In this document: piece after piece, positions 47,039 to 56,359 of the stretch
Layout: each line of letters begins with the position of its first letter
How positions within the stretch are numbered: the stretch's first letter is position 1
Assembly (NCBI RefSeq): GCF_000374485.1
Contig: NZ_KB894500.1
Span: 62,001-126,000 of the forward strand
Source of the DNA: Algicola sagamiensis DSM 14643
GTDB taxonomy: Bacteria; Pseudomonadota; Gammaproteobacteria; Enterobacterales; Alteromonadaceae
Length of the DNA stretch: 64,000 bases
Direction: 5' to 3'
Notes under the pieces: generated by a model
Database searches by the model: none
What the model was told of the DNA's origin: nothing
The model's input: the letters and a program-made list of their open reading frames with translations, nothing else
Position numbers and translations under genes: made by a program

Positions 47039-48787
47039 GTGTCTGAGGTCAGTGCGACGACGGGGTCAAGCTCTGTACAACCTGTACGGATAGGACCATA
47101 TCCGGAGCTATCGCTTCCCGCGGTACTCGTTGGATATTTTTTGGGAGCTGTAATTGCTTTAAGTATCGGCTATGCATCATTAACGCTTGGCTTTTCGATT
47201 GAAGGGTCGGAGTTGGCCGCGATACTTGGCTTCGGGATTCTGCGCGGTTTATTAAGAAGAAACAGTATTATTGAGAACAACATCACACAGACGGTTGCGA
47301 GTGCTGTGAATGGTGCTTCATCTGGGATGATGTTCTCAGTGCCTGCCTTATTTATTCTTGGTGAAACAAACTTTAACCCATACTTGATGGCTTTTGGCTG
47401 TATGGCTGGTGCCTTTCTTGGGATTGCTTTTATCATTCCATTGCGTAAGCAAATGATTGACTATGAACGCTTAACGTTCCCTGGCGGGGTTGCGGTGGCA
47501 ACTATTCTTAAATCTCCAGGTGCAGGTATTCAAAAAGCACAATTGCTGATTGGTTCTGCGTTATTAGCAGCAGTGACAGGCTATCTGACGGTGTCCAATG
47601 AGTTTGAGTACTTCGATTTGGGTGCTGTGATTGGAATGCCAGAATATATGAATGGGATCTGGTACCTTTCTTTATTAACCATCGGTGTTGGCTATATCGC
47701 TGGAAAAGGCGGGATTGCATTTATTATCGGTGGTTTTGTCTGTTACTGGTTCCTAGGGCCATTGTTGGATGTCACCGGGTTGATGTCGACAGATCCAGAG
47801 ACTGGCAAAGTGCTTTCTGATCCACATCATTTGAAAGACTTACTTTATAAGCCCGTCGGGATTGGCATGATCATTGGTGGGGCAATTATGGGGATATTTC
47901 TTGCGTTCCCACTCGTTGTCTCTGCGGTGAAGAGCATGCAGAATGCTTCGAAATCTGGTGCAGCATTATCAAAAGATGAAATGCCAATTAAACTGCTTTA
48001 CTTTGCAGTGGCTGGTTCCGCTGTTTTATTGTGTGCGATTGCAATTTCCTCAACAGAAGAAATGGGAATTGGCCGCGGCATTTTGATGGCTGTATTTGGG
48101 ACACTTTGGGTCTGGCTTGCGGGCGTGATTTTGTCTGAATGCATTGGCCGGACAAACTGGTCACCGCTGAGCGGCATGACCTTGATTGCGGTGACACTCC
48201 TTATCTTTATTGCCAGTGGTATTGGTGACCGTGCTGCAATTATTGCATCTGTCATGGTTGGTGCGGCCTGTTGTGTTGCGATGTCTCAAGCGACCGATCT
48301 GATGATGGACTTAAAGACAGGCTACTTGGTTGGTGCAACCCCGCGGATGCAGCAATTAGGCCAGTTTCTCGGTGCGTGGCTCGGTCCGATTCTCATTATC
48401 GGTTTGATCTTCCTTTTACATGAAGCATACACACTGGGTAGTGATAAGTTGCCTGCACCACAGGGGCAGGCACTTGCCAGTATGATGAAAGGTATTTTGG
48501 GCGGGGATGTCCCTGTTGAGAAATACTTGGCTGGTGCTGGACTTGGTGCACTCCTCAGTGCAACGGCTGGTGGGCTAGGTATTACAGTTGGTCTTGGGTT
48601 CTATCTACCTTTCAGTATTGTTTTGACCTACAGCATCGGTACTGCACTGCGCTTGGCGACCAACTGGAAATATGGTGAGCGTTTTGCTGAAGAAAAAGGG
48701 ATCCCGATTGCGGCGGGTTTGATTGTCGGTGAAGCACTGGCTGGTGTAGGCTTTGCCATCCATAAAATCGCCCAGTCGACGATCTAA
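47039..48787 (+). CDS. OPT family oligopeptide/metal transporter
   Basis: 582 residues with about 14 hydrophobic segments. The OPT-type pattern is seen in LSIGYASLTLGFSIEGSELAA, RLTFPGGVAVATILKSPG, GKGGIAFIIGGFVCYW, and DLKTGYLVGATPRMQQLGQFLG. The start is GTG with aaggggg at a good distance. The family includes bacterial oligopeptide permeases and, in plants and fungi, metal-chelate carriers. The substrate here is unknown. The next gene starts 12 bases later and is likely co-transcribed. Confidence 0.88.
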   Translation: MSEVSATTGSSSVQPVRIGPYPELSLPAVLVGYFLGAVIALSIGYASLTLGFSIEGSELAAILGFGILRGLLRRNSIIENNITQTVASAVNGASSGMMFSVPALFILGETNFNPYLMAFGCMAGAFLGIAFIIPLRKQMIDYERLTFPGGVAVATILKSPGAGIQKAQLLIGSALLAAVTGYLTVSNEFEYFDLGAVIGMPEYMNGIWYLSLLTIGVGYIAGKGGIAFIIGGFVCYWFLGPLLDVTGLMSTDPETGKVLSDPHHLKDLLYKPVGIGMIIGGAIMGIFLAFPLVVSAVKSMQNASKSGAALSKDEMPIKLLYFAVAGSAVLLCAIAISSTEEMGIGRGILMAVFGTLWVWLAGVILSECIGRTNWSPLSGMTLIAVTLLIFIASGIGDRAAIIASVMVGAACCVAMSQATDLMMDLKTGYLVGATPRMQQLGQFLGAWLGPILIIGLIFLLHEAYTLGSDKLPAPQGQALASMMKGILGGDVPVEKYLAGAGLGALLSATAGGLGITVGLGFYLPFSIVLTYSIGTALRLATNWKYGERFAEEKGIPIAAGLIVGEALAGVGFAIHKIAQSTI

Positions 48788-48798
48788 GGAGAGCGCTC

Positions 48799-49347
48799 AT
48801 GAAAAATATTGCTTACGCACTTATCTCAATTTCTTTCCTGTCGGGTTCTTTTATCTGTGTGCTTGACCCAGAAAAAGTAAACTGGTTTATCTTTGTCCCG
48901 CTCTTTATTGTTGGTTGTGTTGGTGTCGTTCTACTTAAATCTGGTGAGAAAAAAGCAGCCCAGTGTGATGTGCATTTAAGTGCAAATATGGATCTTCTGT
49001 CTGATAGCATAAAAAACATCGTAAAAAACTTGGAAGAGCTGAATCGCAATAAAGAGTCGCTACCACCGTATGAAGCACGATTTGAGATTGATAGATTGCT
49101 TCGGGAAGATCTCACCAACTTTGCGGAGTCTCGGAATGCGATGGTGCAACGTTTTGGACTTCAACATTATGCAGATGTGATGAGTGGCTTTGCTGCTGGT
49201 GAGCGTTACGTCAACCGAGTCTGGTCAGCATCGACTGATGGTTATGTGGATGAAGTAAAAGCTTATCTGGAAAAAGCCTTGATCCAATTTCGGGAGTCAG
49301 AGCAGCACTTTGAAAAGCTTTTCGAAGAAACAAAGGAAAACGCTTAA
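48799..49347 (+). CDS. Membrane protein encoded with OPT transporter
   Basis: 182 residues. Two N-terminal hydrophobic segments (about 5-20 and 30-45) are followed by a charged helical coiled-coil domain with few special residues. The start ATG is preceded by aaggagag. The tight spacing behind the OPT gene suggests an accessory subunit or stabiliser. No recognised family. Confidence 0.75.
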   Translation: MKNIAYALISISFLSGSFICVLDPEKVNWFIFVPLFIVGCVGVVLLKSGEKKAAQCDVHLSANMDLLSDSIKNIVKNLEELNRNKESLPPYEARFEIDRLLREDLTNFAESRNAMVQRFGLQHYADVMSGFAAGERYVNRVWSASTDGYVDEVKAYLEKALIQFRESEQHFEKLFEETKENA

Positions 49348-49370
49348 TCATTTATTCGAATATGCTTTTA

Positions 49371-49403
49371 AGCCCGGAACTTCAATCCGGGCTTTTTATT
49401 TTT
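49371..49403 (+). terminator. Terminator after OPT operon
   Basis: agcccgga and tccgggct form an 8-bp perfect stem with loop acttcaa, followed by ttttattttt. Confidence 0.9.
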
Positions 49404-49545
49404 TGCTGATAAAAGAAGGGGAAAAAGCTGCTCAAAACCCTAATTCAGGGAAGGGTTCGCCATCTATGATGATTTGACTATGCTTACCCATTGGACAAAT
49501 TGTTTGTTCCGTGAGCACTTTTGTTAGGTTTGATGGCTTTTTTCC

Positions 49546-49573
49546 TTGCATTTAGAGCGAAAATCCGTAAAAT
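49546..49573 (+). promoter_or_regulatory. Candidate sigma-70 promoter of rpsP operon
   Basis: ttgcat (49546-49551) and taaaat (49568-49573) with 16 bases between give a good -35/-10 pair about 64 bases before the rpsP start. The leader that follows contains a GC-rich stem (ctccgac/gtcgggggag near 49586-49605) that could be regulatory. Confidence 0.55.
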
Positions 49574-49636
49574 TCACGGGCTTCTCCGACCCTGTCGGGG
49601 GAGTTTGCAAACAACCAAAATGTATTAGAGGACGTT

Positions 49637-49885
49637 ATGGTAACAATTCGTTTACAACGTGGTGGCGCGAAGAAGCGTCCATTCTATCAAGTTGTGGTTG
49701 CGGACAGCCGTTATTCACGCGATGGTCGTTACATCGAGAACGTAGGCTTCTTCAACCCAATCGCTGCTGGTCAAGCAGAGCGTTTACGCATCGATCTAGA
49801 CCGTGTTGAACACTGGGTAGGTCAAGGCGCATCGCTTTCTGATCGCGTAGCAAAACTAGTTAAAGACGCGCGTAAAGCTGCTTAA
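49637..49885 (+). CDS. rpsP: 30S ribosomal protein bS16
   Basis: 82 residues, the typical length: [25 protein letters not shown]-like N-terminus, [31 protein letters not shown]. Strong Shine-Dalgarno agaggac upstream. First gene of the rpsP-rimM-trmD-rplS operon. Confidence 0.98.
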   Translation: MVTIRLQRGGAKKRPFYQVVVADSRYSRDGRYIENVGFFNPIAAGQAERLRIDLDRVEHWVGQGASLSDRVAKLVKDARKAA

Positions 49886-49907
49886 TTAACTGGTTGAGGT
49901 GGTAGGA

Positions 49908-50438
49908 ATGGCAACGCAAAGCGAGACAGTCGTCCTGGGGAAACTCGGTGCCCCTTACGGCATTAAAGGATGGCTGAAGGTTCACTCCTTCACCGATGAT
50001 CCCGAAGGGATTTTCGAATATAGTCCGTGGCGCATTCACGTTGGCGGACAATGGCAGGAATTCCTGCCTGCTGAATGGCGACGTCATAATAAAGGTCTTG
50101 TTGTGAAACTGGCTGAGTTATCAGACAGAGACGCAGCACAGCGCTTTACCAATGCCGAAATCGGTGTGGACAGTGCGTTATTGCCTGAACTTGGCAATGA
50201 AGATTTTTATTGGCGAGATCTCATCGGCCTCGATGTTGTAACTGAAAAAGGCTACAACCTCGGGCAAGTGGATGATCTGATGGAAACTGGCTCAAATGAT
50301 GTGCTGGTTGTGAAAGCGAATAGCAACGACGCTTTTGGTAAGCGTGAACGCTTATTACCGTTCGTGATGGATACCGTCATCAAGTCTGTTGATCTAGAGG
50401 GATCAAAGATTTTGGTGGACTGGGACCCCGGGTTTTAA
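49908..50438 (+). CDS. rimM: 16S rRNA processing protein RimM
   Basis: 176 residues from ATG 49908, which has gaggtgg upstream; a GTG at 49899 would add three residues. [21 protein letters not shown] and the PRC-barrel region [21 protein letters not shown] are diagnostic. It aids 30S subunit maturation through binding S19. Second gene of the operon. Confidence 0.96.
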   Translation: MATQSETVVLGKLGAPYGIKGWLKVHSFTDDPEGIFEYSPWRIHVGGQWQEFLPAEWRRHNKGLVVKLAELSDRDAAQRFTNAEIGVDSALLPELGNEDFYWRDLIGLDVVTEKGYNLGQVDDLMETGSNDVLVVKANSNDAFGKRERLLPFVMDTVIKSVDLEGSKILVDWDPGF

Positions 50439-50441
50439 GCC

Positions 50442-51206
50442 GTGTCACAAGCACGTATTTCTTTTGGAGTAGTGACCCTATTCCCAGAGATGTTTCACGC
50501 AATCACCGAGCAGGGTGTATCTGGTCGAGCCGTAAAACGCGGAATTTTGGATATCAAGTGCTGGAATCCTCGTGATTTCACCCATGATAAACACCGGACG
50601 GTAGACGATAGACCTTATGGCGGTGGCCCAGGCATGTTAATGATGGTCCAGCCGTTACAAGATGCAATTCGTGCAGCGAAAGCTGCCGCAGGTGACAATG
50701 TCAAAACAATTTACTTGTCGCCGCAAGGTCGAAAACTGGATCAAGAAGGTGTAAAGCAACTTGCGACACATCAACATTTTGTTCTGGTTGCCGGGCGGTA
50801 TGAGGGAATTGATGAACGCGTCATCACATCAGAGATCGACGAAGAGTGGTCCATCGGCGATTTTATTTTAAGTGGTGGTGAGTTACCAGCGATGACACTG
50901 ATTGATGCAGTATCGCGCATGGTACCCGGTGTACTCGGGCATGAAATGTCCGCAGAACAAGACTCTTTTTCGGAAGGGTTACTGGATTGTCCTCACTACA
51001 CACGTCCAGAAGTTCTGAATGGACAACAGGTTCCGGATGTCTTGCTGAGTGGTCATCACGAAGCAATTCGACAATGGCGCTTAAAGCAGTCATTGGGAAG
51101 GACTTGGCAACGTCGTCCAGATCTACTGGAAAACCTAGCTCTGACTGAGGAGCAAGCGAAACTGCTTGAAGATTTCAAGCGTGAGTATGATTGCACTTGC
51201 AGCTAG
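50442..51206 (+). CDS. trmD: tRNA (guanine(37)-N1)-methyltransferase
   Basis: 254 residues with the knotted SPOUT core: [46 protein letters not shown], and [18 protein letters not shown]. It methylates G37 of tRNAs, preventing frameshifting. GTG start, 3 bases after rimM. Confidence 0.97.
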   Translation: MSQARISFGVVTLFPEMFHAITEQGVSGRAVKRGILDIKCWNPRDFTHDKHRTVDDRPYGGGPGMLMMVQPLQDAIRAAKAAAGDNVKTIYLSPQGRKLDQEGVKQLATHQHFVLVAGRYEGIDERVITSEIDEEWSIGDFILSGGELPAMTLIDAVSRMVPGVLGHEMSAEQDSFSEGLLDCPHYTRPEVLNGQQVPDVLLSGHHEAIRQWRLKQSLGRTWQRRPDLLENLALTEEQAKLLEDFKREYDCTCS

Positions 51207-51242
51207 ATGACAGTTAACTCTAGGTATAAGAGAGATTTATCA

Positions 51243-51602
51243 ATGAGTAAAGTAAGTCACAATATCATCAAAGAGCTTGAAGAAGCTCAATTAAAACAGG
51301 ATGTGCCAGCATTTGGTCCTGGTGACACTGTTGTTGTTAAAGTACGTGTAAAAGAAGGTGAAAAAGAGCGTGTTCAGGCGTTCGAAGGCGTTGTTATCGC
51401 AAAGCGTAACCGTGGTCTTCACTCTTCATTCACAGTACGTAAGATTTCTAACGGTGAAGGCGTTGAGCGTGTTTTCCAAACACACAGCCCTCTAATCGAC
51501 AGCGTTGAAGTTAAGCGTCGTGGTGCGGTTCGTCGTGCGAAACTATACTACTTGCGCGAGCGTTCTGGTAAGTCTGCGAGAATCAAAGAAAAGCTTAACT
51601 AA
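51243..51602 (+). CDS. rplS: 50S ribosomal protein bL19
   Basis: 119 residues from ATG 51243; the frame runs upstream into the trmD end without homology. [22 protein letters not shown] and [23 protein letters not shown] are typical. Last gene of the ribosomal operon; a terminator follows. Confidence 0.98.
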   Translation: MSKVSHNIIKELEEAQLKQDVPAFGPGDTVVVKVRVKEGEKERVQAFEGVVIAKRNRGLHSSFTVRKISNGEGVERVFQTHSPLIDSVEVKRRGAVRRAKLYYLRERSGKSARIKEKLN

Positions 51603-51663
51603 GACGACAGGCAACAAGTTGAGATTTATCTTTATTTGTTGTCGGTTATTTTGGTTTGCAGGA

Positions 51664-51690
51664 AAGGTCGGTTTATCCCCGGCCTTTTTT
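51664..51690 (+). terminator. Terminator after rplS
   Basis: aaggtcgg and ccggcctt pair with one G-T, short loop, followed by six T; about 62 bases past the stop. Confidence 0.8.
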
Positions 51691-51730
51691 CTATATAATA
51701 AGTACCAAATATAGGTATATAAGGTCAGTC

Positions 51731-52504
51731 ATGCGTACATTCTTCTCTTATGGCGTTGTGATAAAAATTCCAGTTTTTCAATCTTTTCTTATCTTATTCA
51801 TGCTAAATGCTTTTCCTGTTGAGGCCGCGATGGATTTTGAAGCAGAAAGGGCGCAGTCCGTTGAAAAAACAAAATACCTTGCTGTGGAGTTGGAGTTTGC
51901 TGGAAAGGCTGGTAATACAGATAAGCAGCAATATGGCGCCTCTGGCTTTACATCTCGCCGTGTTGAACAAGATCACTATATGCTCTATCTCTCTAAGGAA
52001 TATGGTAGCAGCCAAAAAGAAAAGGATACCAATAAGGGGAATGCACACTTGCGCTGGACTCGCTACCAAGATGAACACTGGTCGAACGAAGTTTTTCTTC
52101 AGGCAGAACATGACGAGTTTAAAGATCTGGATTTACGTTGGTTACTCGGTGCTGGCCGACGCTGGGAAAAGGATAAAGATGCATTGGGGATTGGTTTGAC
52201 ATATGAAAGAGATAAATTCTCTACCCCGGATACCCCGGCAAAATCCACGTGGCGACTCAATGGGTACTGGCACTATCACACGATGATCAACGACCATGTC
52301 TTATTCAACAATTCATTTGCAGCGCAGCCCCGAATCGATGATCTTGGTGATTTTCGTGCATTCAATGAGACATCAATAGAAAGCAAACTCACCGATCGTC
52401 TCAATTTGAAGTCATCCGTAACAATTGCCTATGACAGCCGGCCAGCCGCTGATGTAGAAAGGCGAGATATTACCTATGCCCTTGGGTTTCGGTATGCGTA
52501 TTAG
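51731..52504 (+). CDS. DUF481-like outer-membrane beta-barrel protein
   Basis: 257 residues from ATG 51731 (aagg eight bases upstream; the frame begins at 51656 without a signal). A signal peptide ends near VEAA. The rest shows alternating strands with WTRYQDEHWSNEVFLQAEHDEF, LRWLLGAGRRWEKDK, LNLKSSVTIAYDSRPA and a C-terminal ITYALGFRYAY. This fits DUF481/YdiY, small outer-membrane barrels of uncertain function. The stop codon overlaps the stop of the convergent GGDEF-EAL gene, leaving no room for a terminator. Confidence 0.75.
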   Translation: MRTFFSYGVVIKIPVFQSFLILFMLNAFPVEAAMDFEAERAQSVEKTKYLAVELEFAGKAGNTDKQQYGASGFTSRRVEQDHYMLYLSKEYGSSQKEKDTNKGNAHLRWTRYQDEHWSNEVFLQAEHDEFKDLDLRWLLGAGRRWEKDKDALGIGLTYERDKFSTPDTPAKSTWRLNGYWHYHTMINDHVLFNNSFAAQPRIDDLGDFRAFNETSIESKLTDRLNLKSSVTIAYDSRPAADVERRDITYALGFRYAY

Positions 52505-54765
52505 GGGCCTGACATATATTGTTCGATAAACTGGGTTGCTTGTTGGTGGCTTAAGGGGCGGCTAAACAAATATCCTTGGATTTCATCGCAGCCGTTATTC
52601 AATAAGAAATCCTGATGTTGTTGTGTTTCTACTCCTTCTGCAATCACCTTTAAATGAAGGTTCTGGGCTAGATCGATAACGGTCTGGACAATGGCCTGAT
52701 TTTCTTTACATTCTGTCATATCACGAATAAATGACTGATCAATTTTCAACTTATCAATCGGGAACTGTTGTAGATAGGATAGGGAAGAATAGCCTGTACC
52801 AAAGTCATCGATTGAGAGCTTTAATCCCAGGCCTCGCAGTTGCTCTAATATATGAATCGTTTCCTGTTCATTATAAAGCGCGACACCTTCAGTGATCTCT
52901 AGTTCAATCATCGCTGAATCAATGCCGACGTCCTCAATGGTGCGGGTAACCATCTCAATAAACTCTGGGTGACGGAACTGGACGGGAGAGATGTTAACAG
53001 CGACGATGAGTGCAGGAAACCCAGATGCTTGCCAAGTCTTTGCCTGAATACATGCTTGTTTGAGGATCCATTCGCCGAGTGGCACGATGAGGCCAGTTTG
53101 TTCAGCGATTGGAATAAACTCAACAGGGGATATCCAGCGGTCCTCATGATGCCAGCGGATCAGGGTTTCGACACCAATGATCTTTTTATTTTGAATATCC
53201 AATTGAGGCTGATAATAAAGCTCGAATTCTTGATGATCGATCGCATCACGGATTGCCTGCTCAATTTCGAGACGTTGATGAACCTTTTGTCCTAATTCAT
53301 CAGAGAAAACCTGCCAGTGTGCCCCTGCGTTTTCTATCGAGTCTTCGAGTGCAATCCCAGCGCTGTGCATCAGGTCTTGAACGGTTGTACCGTGTCCTGG
53401 TGCATGACAAAAACCAAAATCCAGCTGTGAGATATACGTGTGGCAAGCCGTCAACGCGCTCGTTTTTAAAGTCTCTAAGAGAGATGATACGAGAGTCTGA
53501 ATGTCTGTCAGTGAGAGGTTTCCAGGTATTATGAGCGCGAATGTTTGGTCATTGACTTGATAAATTTGAGCGGATTTTTTTTGTTCAATACATGCGCGAA
53601 GGTGTGTCGCGAGTGTTTTTCTAGCCTCTGTCGCTATTTCAATGCCGTAACTACGGATGAGCCGATTGAACTCACGCATTTCAATGAGACCTAAAGTAAA
53701 TTCTTGTTCACTAGCAGATGCCAATCTTTGGATGATCACCTGTTGAAGCTTATATAAATTGAGTAATCCAGTTGTAGGGTTATGGGTTGCTTGATAATTC
53801 AATTGTTCTTCAGCAATCTTTCGCTCCGTGATGTCCATAATATGCAGATCGTAAGTATGCATATCTTTGAGCCAATGCACTTCATACTCTAAGATGCGAT
53901 CTTCTAATGCCCGATCAATGCGTATCCAAGGTTCCTTTGAGTTAAACAGCGTTTGCTTGATTTGGCCAAAGTTTGCAGGGATGAGTGACTTGATTTGGTC
54001 GGCATCTAACTTGAGCGTATGGAGCAGTTTTTTAGCCGCAGGATTTGAGAAGATGACGCCCTGCCTTTCTGTAATACTGATGATCGGGTTTGGGTTCCGC
54101 TGGGTGAATAGAACGAGGCGTTCATTCTTTGCAGAAATACGTAAGTAACTATTAATATACCGACCGATAAATAATGCAATGAGAATAATACTGATACTAA
54201 AAATGAGGACAGTCACACCTGTAGAGTTGAGTTCTTTTTTTGTTAAATCGTATGCAGATCGGACTTGTGATGCGATTTTACTTTCCATCTTTGTCAGTAA
54301 AGGAAGCATCATTCTTCGTTGTTCACTCATGACCATCAGCTGCTCACGGGCTTTATCCCAATTGGTATCTGAGGATGCCATATTCATATGAAAAAGCTGA
54401 GATATATCTTTGATCTTATTCTGGTACATAAAGATATTTTGTGTCTCAATGCCTGCTTCATCTTCTTTGTGCATCAGAAGAATCAGTTGATCAGACTTTT
54501 CAGCAAGAAGCTGGAATTTTTGATAATACTTTTCTTCGGTCGTCGCGTAGTATTCGTATAGCTCTCGTTCTTGCTCAGATAAATGGGCTTTGAAGGATTG
54601 AATATGGCTGAGGGTTGGTATTTTTTCGTCAATTAAGCCGATAAAATGAGATTCGATTTCCTCCATATCAAAATAGACCAAGGCAGAGAGCATACTGCCA
54701 AGAAGAAAGACAATCAGATAAATAAAGTAGGTTGAAAACCTCAGTCGCTGGATCCTAGGGTTCAT
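52501..54765 (-). CDS. Membrane PAS-GGDEF(degenerate)-EAL c-di-GMP phosphodiesterase
   Basis: 754 residues from ATG 54765; the frame extends to a TTG at 54789. Two transmembrane helices (about 15-38 and 190-210) flank a helical periplasmic sensor. A PAS domain (about 215-320) and a GGDEF-like domain (about 325-490) follow. The GGDEF signature position reads VNDQTFAL, so cyclase activity is not expected. The EAL domain (about 500-745) keeps ETLIRW, NISPVQF, ELEITE, DDFGTGYSSL, KIDQSFI and AEGVET, so c-di-GMP hydrolysis is likely. It could oppose the diguanylate cyclase encoded at 6939. Confidence 0.9.
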   Translation of the reverse strand: MNPRIQRLRFSTYFIYLIVFLLGSMLSALVYFDMEEIESHFIGLIDEKIPTLSHIQSFKAHLSEQERELYEYYATTEEKYYQKFQLLAEKSDQLILLMHKEDEAGIETQNIFMYQNKIKDISQLFHMNMASSDTNWDKAREQLMVMSEQRRMMLPLLTKMESKIASQVRSAYDLTKKELNSTGVTVLIFSISIILIALFIGRYINSYLRISAKNERLVLFTQRNPNPIISITERQGVIFSNPAAKKLLHTLKLDADQIKSLIPANFGQIKQTLFNSKEPWIRIDRALEDRILEYEVHWLKDMHTYDLHIMDITERKIAEEQLNYQATHNPTTGLLNLYKLQQVIIQRLASASEQEFTLGLIEMREFNRLIRSYGIEIATEARKTLATHLRACIEQKKSAQIYQVNDQTFALIIPGNLSLTDIQTLVSSLLETLKTSALTACHTYISQLDFGFCHAPGHGTTVQDLMHSAGIALEDSIENAGAHWQVFSDELGQKVHQRLEIEQAIRDAIDHQEFELYYQPQLDIQNKKIIGVETLIRWHHEDRWISPVEFIPIAEQTGLIVPLGEWILKQACIQAKTWQASGFPALIVAVNISPVQFRHPEFIEMVTRTIEDVGIDSAMIELEITEGVALYNEQETIHILEQLRGLGLKLSIDDFGTGYSSLSYLQQFPIDKLKIDQSFIRDMTECKENQAIVQTVIDLAQNLHLKVIAEGVETQQHQDFLLNNGCDEIQGYLFSRPLSHQQATQFIEQYMSGP

Positions 54766-54825
54766 TCCTCTGCCATTCGCGTTGCGCAATTCATCAGATA
54801 CGTTTTATATATTAGGACGTTGGAA

Positions 54826-54862
54826 GAAAAAAGCCATCGCACACAAGTACGATGGCTTTTTT
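54826..54862. terminator. Bidirectional-type terminator between EAL gene and pheA
   Basis: aaaaaagccatcg and cgatggctttttt form a long perfect stem with a ten-base loop and T/A runs on both sides. It ends pheA on the minus strand, about 45 bases past its stop. Confidence 0.88.
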
Positions 54863-54906
54863 GAGGAGGCAATGACCTCACTGTTGAAAGAGGACCTGAA
54901 CTAGGG

Positions 54907-56088
54907 TTAGTTGGCAGAGCGCAGGTGTTGCTCCGCTACATATACAGGCTTGATGGAGTCACTTGGGTAGCACCCCAGTACTTTAATAAAGCGTGTTGTA
55001 TGCTCTAAAGCTGTCATCGCCGCTTTGAAGTTCGGGTTTACATTATTTGCCAGCACATCAACATAAAACATTTCTTCCCAGGGGTTGCCTTGGATAGGGC
55101 GGGACTCTAGCTTAGACATATTGATATTGTGGGCCTTTAAGATCATCAATGCATCAACCAGTGCGCCAGGCTTTTGATCGGTGGCCATGATAAAGGTGGT
55201 TTTTGCTGGAATTTGCTCCGCCACGACTACAGGTTTTCTTGCGACGACAATAAAACGACTGTGATTTTCTTTCTGATTTGCAAGTGCTTCTTTAATGACG
55301 CAAAGATTAAACGCTTTTCCGCCTTCAGCGCTACCAATCGCAGCTACTTTTGGTGACGCTGCATTTTTAACACGCTCAAAAGCATCTGAGGTACTTTGAC
55401 AATGTTCAACTGTAACATTCTTCAATCGATTGAGGAACTGACTGCATTGTGCATGGACCTGTGGGTGAGCATAGATAAGCTCGATATCATGCACTTCTGT
55501 ATCGACAGCGGTCATGAGGCAATGACGAACGGGTTGCGTCATTTCACCAACAATCGAGAGATTTGTGTGTTGTAAAAGGTCATAGACTTCGTTAATGCTA
55601 CCTGAGGATGTATTCTCGATCGGAAGCATCCCAAAGTCAGCGAGCCCTTTTTCAACGTGATCAATAATATCGATAAACGTATCACAGCCGATTTCGACCA
55701 ATTGTCCTTCGCGGTGCGCAAAATATTTTTGCGTTGCGAAATAACTGTACGACCCGTGAGCACCTAAATGGGCGACCTTATTAACTGGGCCAAGTGCGCC
55801 AGGATTTACATTGGCTTGAAGGTTCGCTTGTTGGTTTAGAACTGAGTCTTCAATAATGGCATGAAAAACTTGGCTGATAAAAACAGGGTGCAACCCAAGT
55901 GCTTCACCTTGCTCAATCAGCTTGAGTAACAGTTTCTCTTCACGGTTTAAGTCACGTACCGCCATGTTATTTTCAAGCTTAAAAGCAGCAACATTTTGTA
56001 CTAGACTTTTTCTTTCTGCTAGTAATTTCAGTAGGTTACTGTCAATTTCTGTAATTTTTTCTCGATATTCCAATAGTTGCTCTGTCAT
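54907..56088 (-). CDS. pheA: Bifunctional chorismate mutase / prephenate dehydratase
   Basis: 393 residues, near the E. coli P-protein length. The N-terminal AroQ mutase (about 1-90) has IDSNLLKLLAERKSLVQNVA and RDLNREEKLL. The dehydratase (about 105-285) has GAHGSYSYFATQKYF and GMLPIENTSSGSINEVYDLL. The C-terminal ACT domain has KPGALVDALMIL and the LESRPI phenylalanine-binding motif, for feedback inhibition. It makes phenylpyruvate from chorismate. It is preceded by the pheL leader and attenuator. Confidence 0.96.
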   Translation of the reverse strand: MTEQLLEYREKITEIDSNLLKLLAERKSLVQNVAAFKLENNMAVRDLNREEKLLLKLIEQGEALGLHPVFISQVFHAIIEDSVLNQQANLQANVNPGALGPVNKVAHLGAHGSYSYFATQKYFAHREGQLVEIGCDTFIDIIDHVEKGLADFGMLPIENTSSGSINEVYDLLQHTNLSIVGEMTQPVRHCLMTAVDTEVHDIELIYAHPQVHAQCSQFLNRLKNVTVEHCQSTSDAFERVKNAASPKVAAIGSAEGGKAFNLCVIKEALANQKENHSRFIVVARKPVVVAEQIPAKTTFIMATDQKPGALVDALMILKAHNINMSKLESRPIQGNPWEEMFYVDVLANNVNPNFKAAMTALEHTTRFIKVLGCYPSDSIKPVYVAEQHLRSAN

Positions 56089-56120
56089 GGGGTCCTCGTT
56101 TCGGTTTCTTTCAAATGGGT

Positions 56121-56154
56121 AAAAAAAAAGCCTCCCGTTGTGGGAGGCTTTTTT
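56121..56154 (-). terminator. pheA attenuator terminator
   Basis: On the minus strand gcctccc and gggaggc form a seven-bp stem with a short loop, with A before and a nine-T run after. It lies between the leader peptide and pheA. An upstream caggaggcg (near 56177-56185 in complement) can pair with the gcctcc arm as antiterminator. Confidence 0.9.
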
Positions 56155-56188
56155 AAAGTTTTTCGCATAGCAAAAACGCCTCCTGAGA

Positions 56189-56242
56189 TTAAGGTGGCGT
56201 ATAAAAATAAAACTGAATTGCTGTGCTTTGAATCTGTTTCAT
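56189..56242 (-). CDS. pheL: pheA leader peptide
   Basis: A 17-residue ORF, MKQIQSTAIQFYFYTPP, directly before the attenuator. It has two Phe and two Tyr codons in a row (FYFY), a layout like enterobacterial PheL, which has more Phe. Ribosome stalling on these codons when charged tRNA is scarce would favour the antiterminator and let pheA be read. Unusual in using Tyr as well as Phe. Confidence 0.85.
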   Translation of the reverse strand: MKQIQSTAIQFYFYTPP

Positions 56243-56359
56243 AAACTCTACTCTACGCGCAATATGGGCCTTGTCAACTAATTAGTAAGAATTTTTTGGC
56301 GAATAAGGAAGTTATGATCTTTACTTAGGGGGGCCAAATGTTAACAACTGAGAAAAAGA

